64,000 nt of DNA from JANMZR01 sp040385875 (GCA_040385875.1 JAZKGO010000155.1:10486-74485), one strand, 5' to 3'. Numbered from the stretch's first letter, positions 25,705 through 36,868 are shown. Numbers and translations are program-made. The notes: generated by a model from the letters alone, not told the origin.

Positions 25705-28700
25705 TTATACACTTTCACCCCAACCACCGCCACCAGGTGTTTCAATTACAAATCGATCTCCAGCCTCCAAGTCAGCCGCTGAATAGCCTGAAAGACTAAT
25801 TACCCCCCCATTTTCTTTTATAATATACTGATTTCCAAGGCTTCCAGCTTCACCACCCAACAACCCAAAAGGAGCAACTTTTCGATGCTGACTCAAAACC
25901 GAAAGCTTAACAGGTGCTAAAAATTCGATTTCTCTGACAATACCATTTCCTCCATTGAATTTGCCATTTCCTCCAGAATTTTCACGTATTTCAAATCGAT
26001 TCAATCTAACTGGGTAACGCAATTCCATTATTTCTGGGTCGGTAATACGAGTATTAGTCATATGTGAATGTACGCCAGAAGCACCATCAAAGCCGTTTCC
26101 AGCACCTGTTCCACCACAAATGGTTTCGTAATAGCCAAACTTTTCGTTCCCAAAAAGGGTGTTATTCATAGTGCCTTGCGAACATGCTACCAATTCAAAA
26201 GCCTTTAAAATAGTATCAGTCAGCCTTTGACTGGTTTCCACATTCCCACCCACTACGGCTGGGGCAAAAGCTGGATTTTCGTCAAAAATTGGGTTTAAAA
26301 TGGTATTTTCAGGAACAATTAATGTCACATTCATCATCAATCCTTCATTCAATGGAATTGGTTTTTGAATTAAAAGCCGTAAAACATACACTACAACCGA
26401 GCTTACTATTGCAATATTCGCATTCAAATTCCCTTTATGCACAGCCGAAGTTCCGGTAAAATCAAAAGTGCAAAATCCTGATTCAGAAATACTTATCTCT
26501 ACTTTTAATTCAGTTCCGTCATCCAAAAGTTCGGTTGCTTCAAATTTTGACTCACCAAATTCCTTGAATTTATCAACCATCATTTTGTTTGAATGCTCCA
26601 AAAGTTTCTCCATAAAACTAGCAACTTTCACTTGCCCAAAATTATTCACCATTTGCAACAAAGCTTCTTTTCCACGATTATTTGCCGCCAAAGCCGCAGA
26701 AATATCCGCCATATTTTCATTAATGGAACGGGTCGAATATTTAGCGTTTTGCAAAATCAATTTTACATTTTCAAATTGAGAAATGCCATTTTTCACCAAG
26801 TAAACAGGCTCAATAACCACACCTTCTTCCTCCAATTTTTTTGCATTTGGTGGCATTGAAGCAGGTCGAATTCCACCAATTTCGGAATGATGGCAACGGC
26901 TTACCACATATCCAATCAACTCATTATCAGCACTATAAACTGAAGAAATCAAAGTAACATCGGGTAAATGAGAGCCTCCATATTTGGGATGATTGGTGAT
27001 AATTACATCATCTTTTTCAATTTTTATTTTTGCCAAAACAGTACGTACACATACACCCAAACTGCCCAAATGAACAGGAATATGGGGAGCATTGGCAATC
27101 AAACGGGCTTTAGAGTCGAGCAGCGCACATGAAAAATCAAGTCGCTCTTTGACATTTACCGAAAGCGAAGTGCGTTGTAACATAACACCCATTTGCTCGG
27201 CAACAGCCATAAATCTATTCGTAAAAAGCTCTAATTCAGCCTGTTCTGAATAAGTTTTCTTTATCTCAAACTCACTGTTTTTAGAAATTATAGCAGTAAA
27301 ATTTTCGTCGATTGTCAAAGTCCAACCTTGTTCGATCACGGTTGTGGCAAATGGGTCAATTAAGAGGGCGAAACCAGTAATTGTAGCTCCGATTGCTAAC
27401 ATTTCACGAGAATAAACGGGAATTTCACTCCATTGATTATTTATAAATGCTTGTTTTTTGTGAATTGGTTCAGGGAAATATTCTACTTTTCCATTAACTT
27501 TGAAAATAATATGACCAGAATTATCTATTTCATTTTCAGCTACTTGCACTACAATTGAAGCTATTTCTACAGATAAATTATCTTGCCAATAACTATAAAC
27601 TTTTATATAATTAGCTTTAAAAGTTTCAAATTCTCGATCAAAATCTATTTTTCCATCAAAATCAATGTCCAAACTATTATCTTGTCCTTTTATTCTGAGT
27701 TGTAGAGTCCTCTTTTTTACATAAACACCTACATTTGAACCAGTTAGAATTGCCAATTGCTCAAAAGCTACACTTGTCAAACTATCAAAAGACTTTTGTA
27801 GCTCTAAAATATTGTGTTTGGAAAATTCCTGCAAAACGGGTTTTTCTACAATCTTTTGCAGTTTCGATTTTGAAATTCCATAAGCTGAAAGCAAACCTGC
27901 ATCTGACGGAATAATTATCTTACTCATGCTCAATAAGTTAGCGATTGCACAGGCATGCATTCCACCTGCTCCGCCAAAAGCAACCAATCCATATTCAGCA
28001 GCGTCAAAACCTTTCGAAACAGATATTTTACGAATCGCTTCTGTCATTTTTTCATTTGCAATTTGTAAAAAACTTTCAAGAACTTCTTCTCTATTTACTT
28101 TCGCATTTCCCTGACTTTCAATTGATTGAATGATTACTTCAAATTTTTCTTTTGCATATTTTTTATAAATTGGAATGGAGAAATAAGTGGTGTCCAACCT
28201 TCCTAAAAGCAGATTTACATCCGTAATAGTGAGTGGCCCGCCTGCACCATAGCAAGCTGGGCCAGGTTCAGAACCTGCACTTTGTGGTCCGACAGTTAGT
28301 TTAAAGCCATCAAAACTACAAATAGAACCTCCACCAGCAGCCACAGTTTCAATTGATAAAGCGGGGCTAAATATCGTTGCCGAGCGAATTGTGATCTCAG
28401 ATTTATAATCAAAATCACCATCATATCGAGCTACATCCGTACTTGTGCCGCCCATATCAAAGCTAATTATTTGCGTAAATCCTGATTGATTAGCAACCCT
28501 AGCAGCACCCACAATACCACCAGCTGGCCCTGAAAGAAGGCTGTCTTTAGGGTGAAAATTGTTACTTGTAACGAGCGTCCCAGCGCTGGTCATCACCAAA
28601 AAGTTATTCAATAATTTGCTTTGAATATTGCGAATATATTTGTCAATAATTGGCGATAAGTAAGCATTCACAACCGTAGTTTCAGCCCGAGGAACGAATT

Positions 28701-29493
28701 TTATTTGGCTGCTCAAATTTGTGGAAACAGAAATATTGTTAGAATATTTTCCTAAAAATTTAGAAAGTTCAATTTCATGAATTGCATTTTTATAAGAATT
28801 CTTAAAGCAAATTGCAATGCTATCAAATGAAATATTGGCAGATTCTATTTGAGAATAAACTTTTTTCAAATTAATTGGAATGAGCGTTCGACCGCTTGAA
28901 TCAATTTGCTCATCAACTTCGATTACATGTGTGTGTAATGGAATAGATTTTATAACATTTAATACAAAAATATCAGGCCTAGCTTGGTTGCCAATTTTCA
29001 ATAAATCTCTAAATCCTTTAGTCACTAAAAACAGAACTTTTGCCCCTTTGGCTTCCAACAAGGCATTTGTGCCTTTTGTTGATCCTAATTTTAATTCTAA
29101 TGATGGAAATGATTGATTTAAAGGAGTTTGTGTTAATAATCTTATTGCAAATACAGGCACTTCTTCTTCTGTAAATAGCTCGAATGAACGTTCGGAAACA
29201 GATTTTTCTTGAAAAATTGGCAAATCAAATTCTAAAATTTTTTCCTTTGGTTTGAAAGATTTTACTCGAAATTTAATTTGATTTTCACCCAAAATTTTGA
29301 AGAAAAAACCTTCAAAAAAATCCTTTTCAAAACCCCAATTATCTTTAATTCTTATTGAATTTTCGGATAAAATTTCTACAATTTCCGATCTTAAAACTGA
29401 TTTACTCAATAATTTTAAGCGACTAATTTCTCCATCTTTCTCACAAATACAATCCGTAAAAGTACCGCCAGTGTCTATTGATATTTTGTACAT
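25705..29493 (-). CDS. 5-oxoprolinase (fused hydantoinase A/oxoprolinase + hydantoinase B)
   Basis: About 1262 residues. The N-terminal half (residues ~1-690) is HyuA-like: KISIDTGGTFTDCICEKDG at the start, GSTKGTNALLEAKGAKV, LSGPAGGIVGAARV and SFDMGGTSTDVARYDGD, which are actin-like ATP-binding elements. The C-terminal half (~720-1262) is HyuB-like, with NHPKYGGSHLPDVTLIS, GGNVETSQRLTDTI and NSGGNGKFNGGNGIVREI. A single-chain A+B protein of this size is the eukaryote-like 5-oxoprolinase. It hydrolyses 5-oxo-L-proline to L-glutamate with ATP, and hydantoins are a possible alternative substrate. I prefer the ATG at 29493 over a TTG two codons upstream. Confidence 0.93.
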   Translation of the reverse strand: MYKISIDTGGTFTDCICEKDGEISRLKLLSKSVLRSEIVEILSENSIRIKDNWGFEKDFFEGFFFKILGENQIKFRVKSFKPKEKILEFDLPIFQEKSVSERSFELFTEEEVPVFAIRLLTQTPLNQSFPSLELKLGSTKGTNALLEAKGAKVLFLVTKGFRDLLKIGNQARPDIFVLNVIKSIPLHTHVIEVDEQIDSSGRTLIPINLKKVYSQIESANISFDSIAICFKNSYKNAIHEIELSKFLGKYSNNISVSTNLSSQIKFVPRAETTVVNAYLSPIIDKYIRNIQSKLLNNFLVMTSAGTLVTSNNFHPKDSLLSGPAGGIVGAARVANQSGFTQIISFDMGGTSTDVARYDGDFDYKSEITIRSATIFSPALSIETVAAGGGSICSFDGFKLTVGPQSAGSEPGPACYGAGGPLTITDVNLLLGRLDTTYFSIPIYKKYAKEKFEVIIQSIESQGNAKVNREEVLESFLQIANEKMTEAIRKISVSKGFDAAEYGLVAFGGAGGMHACAIANLLSMSKIIIPSDAGLLSAYGISKSKLQKIVEKPVLQEFSKHNILELQKSFDSLTSVAFEQLAILTGSNVGVYVKKRTLQLRIKGQDNSLDIDFDGKIDFDREFETFKANYIKVYSYWQDNLSVEIASIVVQVAENEIDNSGHIIFKVNGKVEYFPEPIHKKQAFINNQWSEIPVYSREMLAIGATITGFALLIDPFATTVIEQGWTLTIDENFTAIISKNSEFEIKKTYSEQAELELFTNRFMAVAEQMGVMLQRTSLSVNVKERLDFSCALLDSKARLIANAPHIPVHLGSLGVCVRTVLAKIKIEKDDVIITNHPKYGGSHLPDVTLISSVYSADNELIGYVVSRCHHSEIGGIRPASMPPNAKKLEEEGVVIEPVYLVKNGISQFENVKLILQNAKYSTRSINENMADISAALAANNRGKEALLQMVNNFGQVKVASFMEKLLEHSNKMMVDKFKEFGESKFEATELLDDGTELKVEISISESGFCTFDFTGTSAVHKGNLNANIAIVSSVVVYVLRLLIQKPIPLNEGLMMNVTLIVPENTILNPIFDENPAFAPAVVGGNVETSQRLTDTILKAFELVACSQGTMNNTLFGNEKFGYYETICGGTGAGNGFDGASGVHSHMTNTRITDPEIMELRYPVRLNRFEIRENSGGNGKFNGGNGIVREIEFLAPVKLSVLSQHRKVAPFGLLGGEAGSLGNQYIIKENGGVISLSGYSAADLEAGDRFVIETPGGGGWGESV

Positions 29494-29608
29494 TAACAAG
29501 AAATGGTTTGAAAGTTTAAGAGTTAGAAAGTTTCATCTATAAGACTATTTTGGCTTAGGCATTACTTTTTCCTATTTGCCTCATTGCCTATTGCTTATTT
29601 GTCTATTT

Positions 29609-32190
29609 TCAAAACTCATCTTCACAACCAATCGGTGCACCTGGAGCCATTGCTTTTGGAACAGTCTTTTTAATTGAATCTGGATTTTTAATTTGCTCAA
29701 TTAAATAGCTTAAATGTGCAATTTGATTTTCTGTTTTGGCGGTTAGTTTTAGTTTTTCAAATGCTTTTTGCCAAATTGAAATAGTAAATTTTGAAATGGC
29801 TTTGGTTTGATAAGATGCATTTTCATTGGTACTTAATGCTAACAAATGCCCCATGATTAATTGCTCATTTTGCATTTGTATTAATTCTTCAAAACCAGCA
29901 ATTCTACCTGATTGACGACTGTTGGTGAACACTTTATCATAAATATTTTTCAACATTTCCGAAAGACCTAAACCCGCATTTCCTGATCCATTTATGGCCA
30001 AACGGTTTGCACGTTCTACATTAAAAAGCAAATTAATTGGCAATGAAGCCGCAGATTCTGCCGCAGAAAGTGGGTCAAAACTTAGACCTGTACGCTTATT
30101 AAACAATTCCCGTGAACGAGTGTAACCCGCTGGTCTAGGAGGAATTAAAGCCAAAATTTTGTCAGAAATAGCTAATTTGGAGGGAGAAATGCTTTCTAAA
30201 ATGCTATTCAATGCCAAAATCTGAACCGTTTTGGGCACAATTGAAACGGGGATTTGTCCGTCATTTTTCAAGGCATAAGTATAATTTTGTGCCCCAATTA
30301 TTTTACAAGCAGCCTCCACTTGATAGCGAGGTAAATTATAAATTGGCACTAAAACATCCTCTAAAAATGCCATTGGAAAATTAGGTTTTAGTGAATTCAA
30401 AGAAAAATCATTCAAAGCTACCTCCCTGATTTTCAACATACTATTCAATTCAGAAACAGGGTCAGTGCCATTATCCCAAAGGTGAGCCGTTGCAGAAACC
30501 GAACCTTCGGGGCGAGCATCTTGATCTGTCAGAAACAACAAATCCCTATCAATTCCATTTTTCAAAATCAAATTCAAAGCTGCTTTTTCATCTGTATTTT
30601 GTGGAAAATCTTGATAACCATAAGCAATTGCCACTTTGTCCCAATCGCCAATTTCGTTGGTGTAGGCATCCGACAAATCAATTTCATTATTGGCATTTAA
30701 TTTAATTTGAGGATGCGGATAATCCATCACAGAGGCCTTATTATTGATACTAGCCGAATAATTATGCATGATTCCAAGTGTATGACCAACCTCATGAGCC
30801 GCCAATTGTCGAAGCCGTTGCAATGCCATTTTCATCATTTTATCATCGGCAGGTTCGCCGTTTTGATAGGGTGAAAGCAGGCCAGTCGCAATCAAATAAT
30901 CCTGACGAACCCTCAATGATCCCAAAGTTACATGTCCTTTTATGATTTCGCCCGTGCGAGGGTCAATCACGGAACTACCATATGACCAGCCACGGGTACT
31001 TCTATGCACCCAATTGATCACATTATAACGGCAATCCATAGGATCAGCGTCGTCTGGCAGTACTTTAACTTGAAATGCATCACGATAGCCAGCAGCCTCA
31101 AAAGCCTGATTCCACCAGCGAGCCCCATCCAAAAGTGCTGAGCGAATTGGCTCAGGCGTGCCATTATCCAAATAATAAACAATCGGTTTCACAGCTTCAG
31201 AAATAGCAGATGAAGGATTTTTCTTTTTTAGACGATGGCGAGCGATAAAATACTTTTCAATTGGCTCCGAAACGGGGGTTGCAAAATCATAATAAGAAAC
31301 TCCATAAAATGATGACCGAGGGTCGAAAGGCCGCTTTACATACTCATTATCAGGTAATTGCACAAAGGAATGATGCGTGCGAACAGTTAATGCTTCTGCC
31401 GACGGTGCAACTGTCTGTACAAAGTTGCCCGCATCCAAGCCGCCTGTAAATGTTAAAGTAGCTTCAAATTCTGAATTTAAGGGGAAATTCTTTGTTCTAT
31501 CAAAATAAAGTGCTGATCGTGAGGGATTTAATTGATAAGTTCCTTGTTTATCATTTTTCAAAATATTGACAATTTCATGTGAATCTCTCAAAAGAAAGTC
31601 AGTAATTTCCACTAAATAACTACCNNNNNNNNNNNNNNNNNNNNNNNNNNNNNNNNNNNNNNNNNNNNNNNNNNNNNNNNNNNNNNNNNNNNNNNNNNNN
31701 NNNNNNNNNNNNNNNNNNNNNNNNCAATTTCATGTGAATCTCTCAAAAGAAAGTCAGTAATTTCCACTAAATAACTACCGTTTTCTTCTGCCTCCAAAGG
31801 AAAACCCCAAAGTATAGAAGCGGCAAATGAATCTTTTACTGCACGCTTTTCATTGGGATCGTTTGATATGGCTCTGTATTTGTAATTGGGTTGCGTTAAA
31901 AGTATTTTTTTGCCCACTTTTTCAAAAAATACAATTCTCTCATTTCCTAATTGTCCACGATCCAAACCTATATCATTTGAACCCAAGCCCGCAGGCAGTG
32001 AATTCACATACAAAAACTCCTTCTTTAAGTCCTTAATTTCCAAATAGATACGAGCATTTTGTTCGTCGATATAGAAATTAAAAAGGCCTTCTTTTTTTGT
32101 AAAGTTTTTAGTTTTTTCGGTAATTGTGACTGGGTTTTGTGCAAATATTGAATTGCAAAATAAGATTAGAATGAGTATTTTTTTTTTCAT
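29609..32190 (-). CDS. Zinc-dependent metalloprotease, DUF5117/DUF4953 family, split by an assembly artefact
   Basis: A 100-N run at 31625-31724 interrupts the gene, and its flanks are an exact 55-base duplication. Collapsing it restores one frame of 808 residues. A signal peptide (ILFCNSIFAQ) directs export. The DUF5117 region (NSLPAGLGSNDIGLDRGQ and following) precedes the metallopeptidase domain, whose zinc motif is AAHEVGHTLGIMHNYSAS (HEVGHTLGxxH, metzincin-like). SVMDYPHPQI downstream could contain the Met-turn. The C-terminus ends CEDEF. By family this is a secreted or periplasmic zinc protease of unknown target. It is the only gene between its upstream intergenic region and the oxoprolinase. 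Confidence 0.93.
31625..31724. other. Assembly gap (100 N) inside the DUF5117 protease gene; flanks are a 55-bp duplication
   Basis: 31570-31624 is identical to 31725-31779. The reading frame is continuous after removing one copy, so the gene is not truncated. Confidence 0.97.
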
Positions 32191-32387
32191 GAGAATGTAC
32201 TTTTATTTTTAAATGCCTCATGAAATGTCCAAAAATAAGTATCCCATTTTATAAGGAAAATTGTAGTTGGGCATTTCATTGATAAAGTGTTTTAGCTTTT
32301 TAATAAAATTAGAAAATTTTAGATTAACCATCAACTTATTTTGGAATATTAAGGATAATTTGGCAGTTTTGGAAAATTATAAAATTT

Positions 32388-33302
32388 ATGCCATTAGAAA
32401 AAAGATTAGATATTAAAGTTGTTGGTTCATTATTGATTTTATATGTCGCTTGGGGCTCTACTTATTTGGCCATTCATTATGTAGTAGAAAGCTGCCCACC
32501 TGTAATTGCATCAGGCTTTAGGAATTTCTTGGCTGGCTTATTGATCTTTTGTTGGGTATTTTTTACTGAAAAATCAGAAAAAATCCCTTTCAACCACTAT
32601 CTAAAAATGGCAATTGCTGGCTTTTTGATGCTTTGCCTTGGCAACGGACTACTTACCATCGCCGCTTCATGGGTGCCATCGGGTTATATGTCATTGTTTC
32701 CTGCTTTGGTACCTGCTTGGATCGTAATTATTCAGCTCATTTTAGGCACAAAACCCAATAATCTCACCATTAGTGGCTTAATTTTAGGTTTTATTGGACT
32801 GTTTTTTTTGGTCAATCAGGAACAACTTTCCATCAAAGGTTTTGAGCAATATTTCACTGCAGGTGTGTCGCTTTTAATGGCGGCTTCGATTTCATGGGGT
32901 TGCGGGGTTATGTATTCGGTAAAAAATCCATTACCCTATTCTACCGCCAAGGTTTCATCCATTCAAATGATTTTTGGTGGATTAGCTTCTTTAATTTTGA
33001 GTCTTTTCTTGAATGAATGGGCTGATTTTCAGCCTTCTAACATTAGCTCAAAAGCCATTTGGGCATTCTCGTATTTATTGATTGGCGGCTCAATTATAGG
33101 CTTTTTAGTATTCAGTTGGGTTTCCAAAAGGGCCTCTCCTACGCTTGTTTCTACCTATTCTTATGTAAATCCTTTGGTTGCTTTGTATTTGGGCTGGTTA
33201 TTTTTGGACGAAAAACTGAGCTTTAACATTCTCATTTCTGCTGCTTTTATTGTGCTGGCGGTGGTGTTGATTACTTTTGGGACTGCGAAGGTAAAAAACT
33301 AA
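32388..33302 (+). CDS. EamA (DMT) family transporter
   Basis: 304 residues with ten hydrophobic spans arranged as two EamA repeats, the drug/metabolite transporter layout. The N-terminus contains YVAWGSTYLAIHYVVESCPP and the first repeat includes the RNFLAGLL stretch, close to the YedA/RhaT-like branch. Such carriers export amino acids or other metabolites. It is convergent with the kelch gene (28-bp gap) and apparently monocistronic. Confidence 0.92.
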   Translation: MPLEKRLDIKVVGSLLILYVAWGSTYLAIHYVVESCPPVIASGFRNFLAGLLIFCWVFFTEKSEKIPFNHYLKMAIAGFLMLCLGNGLLTIAASWVPSGYMSLFPALVPAWIVIIQLILGTKPNNLTISGLILGFIGLFFLVNQEQLSIKGFEQYFTAGVSLLMAASISWGCGVMYSVKNPLPYSTAKVSSIQMIFGGLASLILSLFLNEWADFQPSNISSKAIWAFSYLLIGGSIIGFLVFSWVSKRASPTLVSTYSYVNPLVALYLGWLFLDEKLSFNILISAAFIVLAVVLITFGTAKVKN

Positions 33303-33330
33303 AAATAGAGTATTTGTTAATAAAATTGAA

Positions 33331-34902
33331 CTATTGAGGAACTACCAAAGTTAGGTTGAAACCTGAAGGTACTATTATTTGGCCACCTTCCAAAATAAGC
33401 TCATATGCACTATAATTGCCATTAACGGTTATAATATGATTTTTAATAGTTACACTATCAAAGCTTTGGGGTATTCTCCCACAAGACCATACTGTTGGGT
33501 CATTCCAGTTCCCTGATTTTAGGCTATAAAAATCACCATAAACGCATGTAGCTTCAAAATACCAGAGGTCGTTTAAGTAATTGGTGCTTGCTATATCGTA
33601 TCCGAACCCTCCAAACAAATACAATTTATTATCCAATTGCCAAGTTACAGAACTTCGCCTTGCTCCTGGTATATTCGTATTAGTGGACACTCCTTTAACT
33701 CCATAATTCCCAACCTGATTAATAGTATTGGCCCCTTTGAGCCATGTCCAATTATTAGTATTGGGATTGTAAACCCATAGTTCATTAATCATATTAAATT
33801 CTATAGCTCCACCAAACAAATATAATTTTCCATTATAAGTCCATGATATTGACTTTATTCTCCCGCCTGGCTTGTTATTGGTCTTAGGTATTCCTTGAAC
33901 ACCAAATACAGAATTACTATAAATAAAATTATCTCCTTTCAACCATTTCCATTCATTTGTTAATGGGTTATATTCCCATAGATCATTCAATCTTTCCGCT
34001 AAATTTGAATCTGTGGCATAACCCTCACCGCCAAATAAATACAAATTAGCACTATTTTGCCAAACGGATGCACTCCTTCTTGCTCCAGGTTTATTTGCCG
34101 CTGAGGCGATTCCTATTGAACCATAAACTCCATGTTGACTAATCAATTTATCACCGCTCATCCAGGTCCAATTATTTGTAGCTATATTATAAATCCAAAG
34201 GTCATTCAATAATCCTCTTGTGGTTAATTCAGCATAACCAATACCACCAAACAAATATAAATCACCACTATATAGCATAGAATTAGAGTAAAAACGGGCT
34301 CCTGGCCGATTATTGGAAGAACTTAAGCCTTTACTCCCATATATTCCGATAGAATTTATTCCACTATTTCCTTTTAGCCACATCCAATTATTGGTTGCAA
34401 TGTCAAATTCCCATAAATCATTTAAGCTACCATTACCAGCATTAACATTTGTACCATAACCTGAACCACCAAAAAGATACAATTTATTATTGACCGTCCA
34501 TGAAACTGACCCAACTCTTGATCCTGGATTATTAATGGCATTAGGAACTCCCTGAACACCATAATCTCCACTCTGATTTCTAATCGAAGATCCCTTCAGC
34601 CAAGTCCAATTATTGGTTGCAATATCATAGACCCAGAGGTCATTTAAATTACCATCATTGCCAGCACCATCGTTACCATATCCTCCAAATAAATACAATT
34701 TGTTATTTAAAGTCCAACTCACTGACTCATCCCTAGAACCAGGGGTATTAATTGGGTTATTTGGTGCACCATAAAATCCAGTTTGATTACCCACGTTACT
34801 GCCTTTGAGCCATGTAAATAGATTGGCATCGAGTTGACATTCGGCTCTAAGAGTTTGAAAAAAAGTAAAAATTATCAATAGAATTACTAATCTTTTCATC
34901 AT
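33331..34902 (-). CDS. Secreted kelch-repeat protein
   Basis: 523 residues with a signal peptide (ILLIIFTFFQTLRA). Residues ~25-450 are six or so ~65-residue repeats built on NDLWxYNxxTNNWxWLKG, then YGxxGxxxxxNxPGxR and the strand NKLYLFGGxGY. These are kelch blades that should close into a beta-propeller. The final ~70 residues (SGNWNDPTVWSCGRIP, then SVTIKNHIITVNGNYSA) resemble the start of a right-handed beta-helix found at the ends of many Bacteroidota surface proteins. A canonical T9SS sorting domain is not evident. Repeat units are also similar at the DNA level. A surface binding role is plausible; the ligand is unknown. Confidence 0.85.
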   Translation of the reverse strand: MMKRLVILLIIFTFFQTLRAECQLDANLFTWLKGSNVGNQTGFYGAPNNPINTPGSRDESVSWTLNNKLYLFGGYGNDGAGNDGNLNDLWVYDIATNNWTWLKGSSIRNQSGDYGVQGVPNAINNPGSRVGSVSWTVNNKLYLFGGSGYGTNVNAGNGSLNDLWEFDIATNNWMWLKGNSGINSIGIYGSKGLSSSNNRPGARFYSNSMLYSGDLYLFGGIGYAELTTRGLLNDLWIYNIATNNWTWMSGDKLISQHGVYGSIGIASAANKPGARRSASVWQNSANLYLFGGEGYATDSNLAERLNDLWEYNPLTNEWKWLKGDNFIYSNSVFGVQGIPKTNNKPGGRIKSISWTYNGKLYLFGGAIEFNMINELWVYNPNTNNWTWLKGANTINQVGNYGVKGVSTNTNIPGARRSSVTWQLDNKLYLFGGFGYDIASTNYLNDLWYFEATCVYGDFYSLKSGNWNDPTVWSCGRIPQSFDSVTIKNHIITVNGNYSAYELILEGGQIIVPSGFNLTLVVPQ

Positions 34903-35094
34903 TCTAATTATTGAGAATTATTAACAAAAAAGAGACTAAATACCTACTAATCAAATTATTATTAAATATAATAGAGAATTAAATAATTTTATAATTGTTT
35001 GGGCAAAATTATTTAAGGATAATTGAATAATCTTGTTAAAATGAATGATAGATTTGCTAAATAAAAATCACAATAAACATAAACAAACTTAAAA

Positions 35095-35460
35095 ATGCAT
35101 ATCATTACCAAAATTTTCATTACCCTTGTAGCCATTGAACATATTTATATTCTTTGGCTTGAAATGTTTGCTTGGACTACCAAAGCACGTGGTGTTTTTC
35201 GCTCGCTTGATAAAAGTTTATTTGAACCCACGAAAGCCTTAGCAGCCAATCAAGGCCTTTATAATGGTTTTTTGGCAGCAGGATTAATTTGGTCATTATT
35301 TATTTCAGATTATGAGTGGTCGAAGAACATAGCCTTGTTTTTTGCCTTGTGCGTTTCTATTGCCGGTATATATGGTGGTTATACGGCCGGAAAATCGATT
35401 TTCATTAAACAAGGCATTCCTGCCATTATTACCGTTTTATTGATATTATTTTTGGGCTGA
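35095..35460 (+). CDS. DUF1304 family small membrane protein
   Basis: 121 residues with four membrane spans. The N-terminal IFITLVAIEHIYILWLEMFAW (first 27 residues), the NQGLYNGFLAAGLIWSL segment and the GIYGGYTA stretch are typical of DUF1304, an inner-membrane family of unknown function. It stands alone, with 191 bp of gene-free, AT-rich DNA before it and 130 bp after. Confidence 0.9.
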   Translation: MHIITKIFITLVAIEHIYILWLEMFAWTTKARGVFRSLDKSLFEPTKALAANQGLYNGFLAAGLIWSLFISDYEWSKNIALFFALCVSIAGIYGGYTAGKSIFIKQGIPAIITVLLILFLG

Positions 35461-35590
35461 TAACCGTTATATGCAATATCAATACCAGTTTATAAGGCAT
35501 ACAAGCTACTGTAAATCAATATTTTATAGATAATTATTTGCATTTACAATAAATAAAATCTTAATTTAATAAAAAATTAAAAATAGGCTT

Positions 35591-36868
35591 ATGAAAAATT
35601 GGGTGCTTTTAATTTTCTTATTATTTGGTTTTGCAAAATCATTTGCTAATTCAATATTTATACCAATGGATAGTCGCCAGGCTAACCACTTAAAAGCCTA
35701 TGGCATAGCCTATTGGCACTTAAAAGCTGACAAAGAACTCACTTGGCTCGTTAACTATCAAGGAGGAAGCTTTTTAATAGATTATTCTTCACAATTTGAA
35801 AATGAATGCAGGATAAGAGGGGTGAGTTATGATATCATTTCTGATGCAAAATCCATTGAAATCCTACAATTCATTGCCGACCCTGACAAAAATATGGAGG
35901 CAGTCAAGCTCCAAAAAGCTGCCAAAATAGCGGTATATTCCCCCATAAAAGTAAGCCAAGCTAGTTATGAAGATACTGATGCAGTGCTTTTGGTTTTGAA
36001 ATATGCGGAGATACCTTTTGAATTAGTATACGATGAGGAAATCATGCGTGGCGATCTAAATTTATACGATTGGCTACATTTACATCATGAAGACTTTACC
36101 GGACAATATGGAAAAGACCGACGAAGAATGACTTATAACGATGTACAAATTCAGGAAAATATTGCCAAAAAATTTGGTTTCAATAAGGTATCAAAATTAA
36201 AACTAGAAGTGGCTAAATCTATCAAAGGTTTTTGTGCAGGGGGCGGCTATTTGTTTGCGATGTGCTCAGGTGCTGAATCCATAGACGTTGCTTTGGCGGC
36301 TGAAGGACTAGATATTGTGCCAAGTGAATACGATGGTGATGAGGCGGAACCAGATGCTCAACAAAAACTTAATTTTGAAAAAACCATTGCCTTTGAAAGC
36401 TTTATTTTGGAAAATGGCGATGGTGGTGGCAGGGGCATGCGATCCTTTTCTAATATCAATTCTGGTATGAATCAAGGCTTTGGTGGGGGTGGCTGGGGTG
36501 AAGAAGAAGCCGATACCTATTTTAATTTGTTTAATTTTTCAGCCAAATGGGACGTTATTCCCGCACTATTAACCCAAAATCACGAGTATCAGATTCGGGA
36601 ATTTATGGGACAAACTACCGCTTTCAATAAAACAACTGTAAAATCCAGTGTATTAGTAATGGGCACCAGTAAAAGCTCAGACAGGTATATTTATGGTGAA
36701 GTAGGTCGTGGACAATTCGCCTTCTATGGAGGCCATGATCCAGAAGGGCGTAGAGGTTTCCATCGCACACCAACCGATTTGAATTTGCATCCCAACTCCC
36801 CTGGCTATCGTCTGATTTTGAACAATGTATTATTTCCGTCGGCTAAGAAAAAAAAGAGAAAAACTTAA
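35591..36868 (+). CDS. Secreted class I glutamine amidotransferase-like protein (often annotated 'asparagine synthetase B')
   Basis: 425 residues with a signal peptide (LLFGFAKSFAN). The central FCAGGGYLFAMCSGAESID has a nucleophile-elbow-like Cys (MCSGAE) as in class I glutamine amidotransferase/BPL_N-like folds. The late GRGQFAFYGGHDPEGRRGFHRT stretch supplies conserved His/Asp/Glu residues. Homologues in Bacteroidota are often named asparagine synthetase B, but the sequence shows neither the N-terminal-nucleophile amidase nor the AMP-forming synthetase domain, so that name is not supported. The C-terminus is KKKKRKT. I call it a periplasmic GATase1-like protein of unknown activity. Confidence 0.7.
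   Translation: MKNWVLLIFLLFGFAKSFANSIFIPMDSRQANHLKAYGIAYWHLKADKELTWLVNYQGGSFLIDYSSQFENECRIRGVSYDIISDAKSIEILQFIADPDKNMEAVKLQKAAKIAVYSPIKVSQASYEDTDAVLLVLKYAEIPFELVYDEEIMRGDLNLYDWLHLHHEDFTGQYGKDRRRMTYNDVQIQENIAKKFGFNKVSKLKLEVAKSIKGFCAGGGYLFAMCSGAESIDVALAAEGLDIVPSEYDGDEAEPDAQQKLNFEKTIAFESFILENGDGGGRGMRSFSNINSGMNQGFGGGGWGEEEADTYFNLFNFSAKWDVIPALLTQNHEYQIREFMGQTTAFNKTTVKSSVLVMGTSKSSDRYIYGEVGRGQFAFYGGHDPEGRRGFHRTPTDLNLHPNSPGYRLILNNVLFPSAKKKKRKT

Noticed and set aside
33331..34902. Regular repeats suggesting a CRISPR array or tandem satellite
   Set aside because: The periodicity (~200 bases) is in frame and encodes kelch blades; no short identical repeats with unique spacers occur.
35591..36868. Asparagine synthetase B
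   Set aside because: The usual database name for homologues, but neither the N-terminal nucleophile amidase nor the synthetase domain is visible, and the protein is exported.
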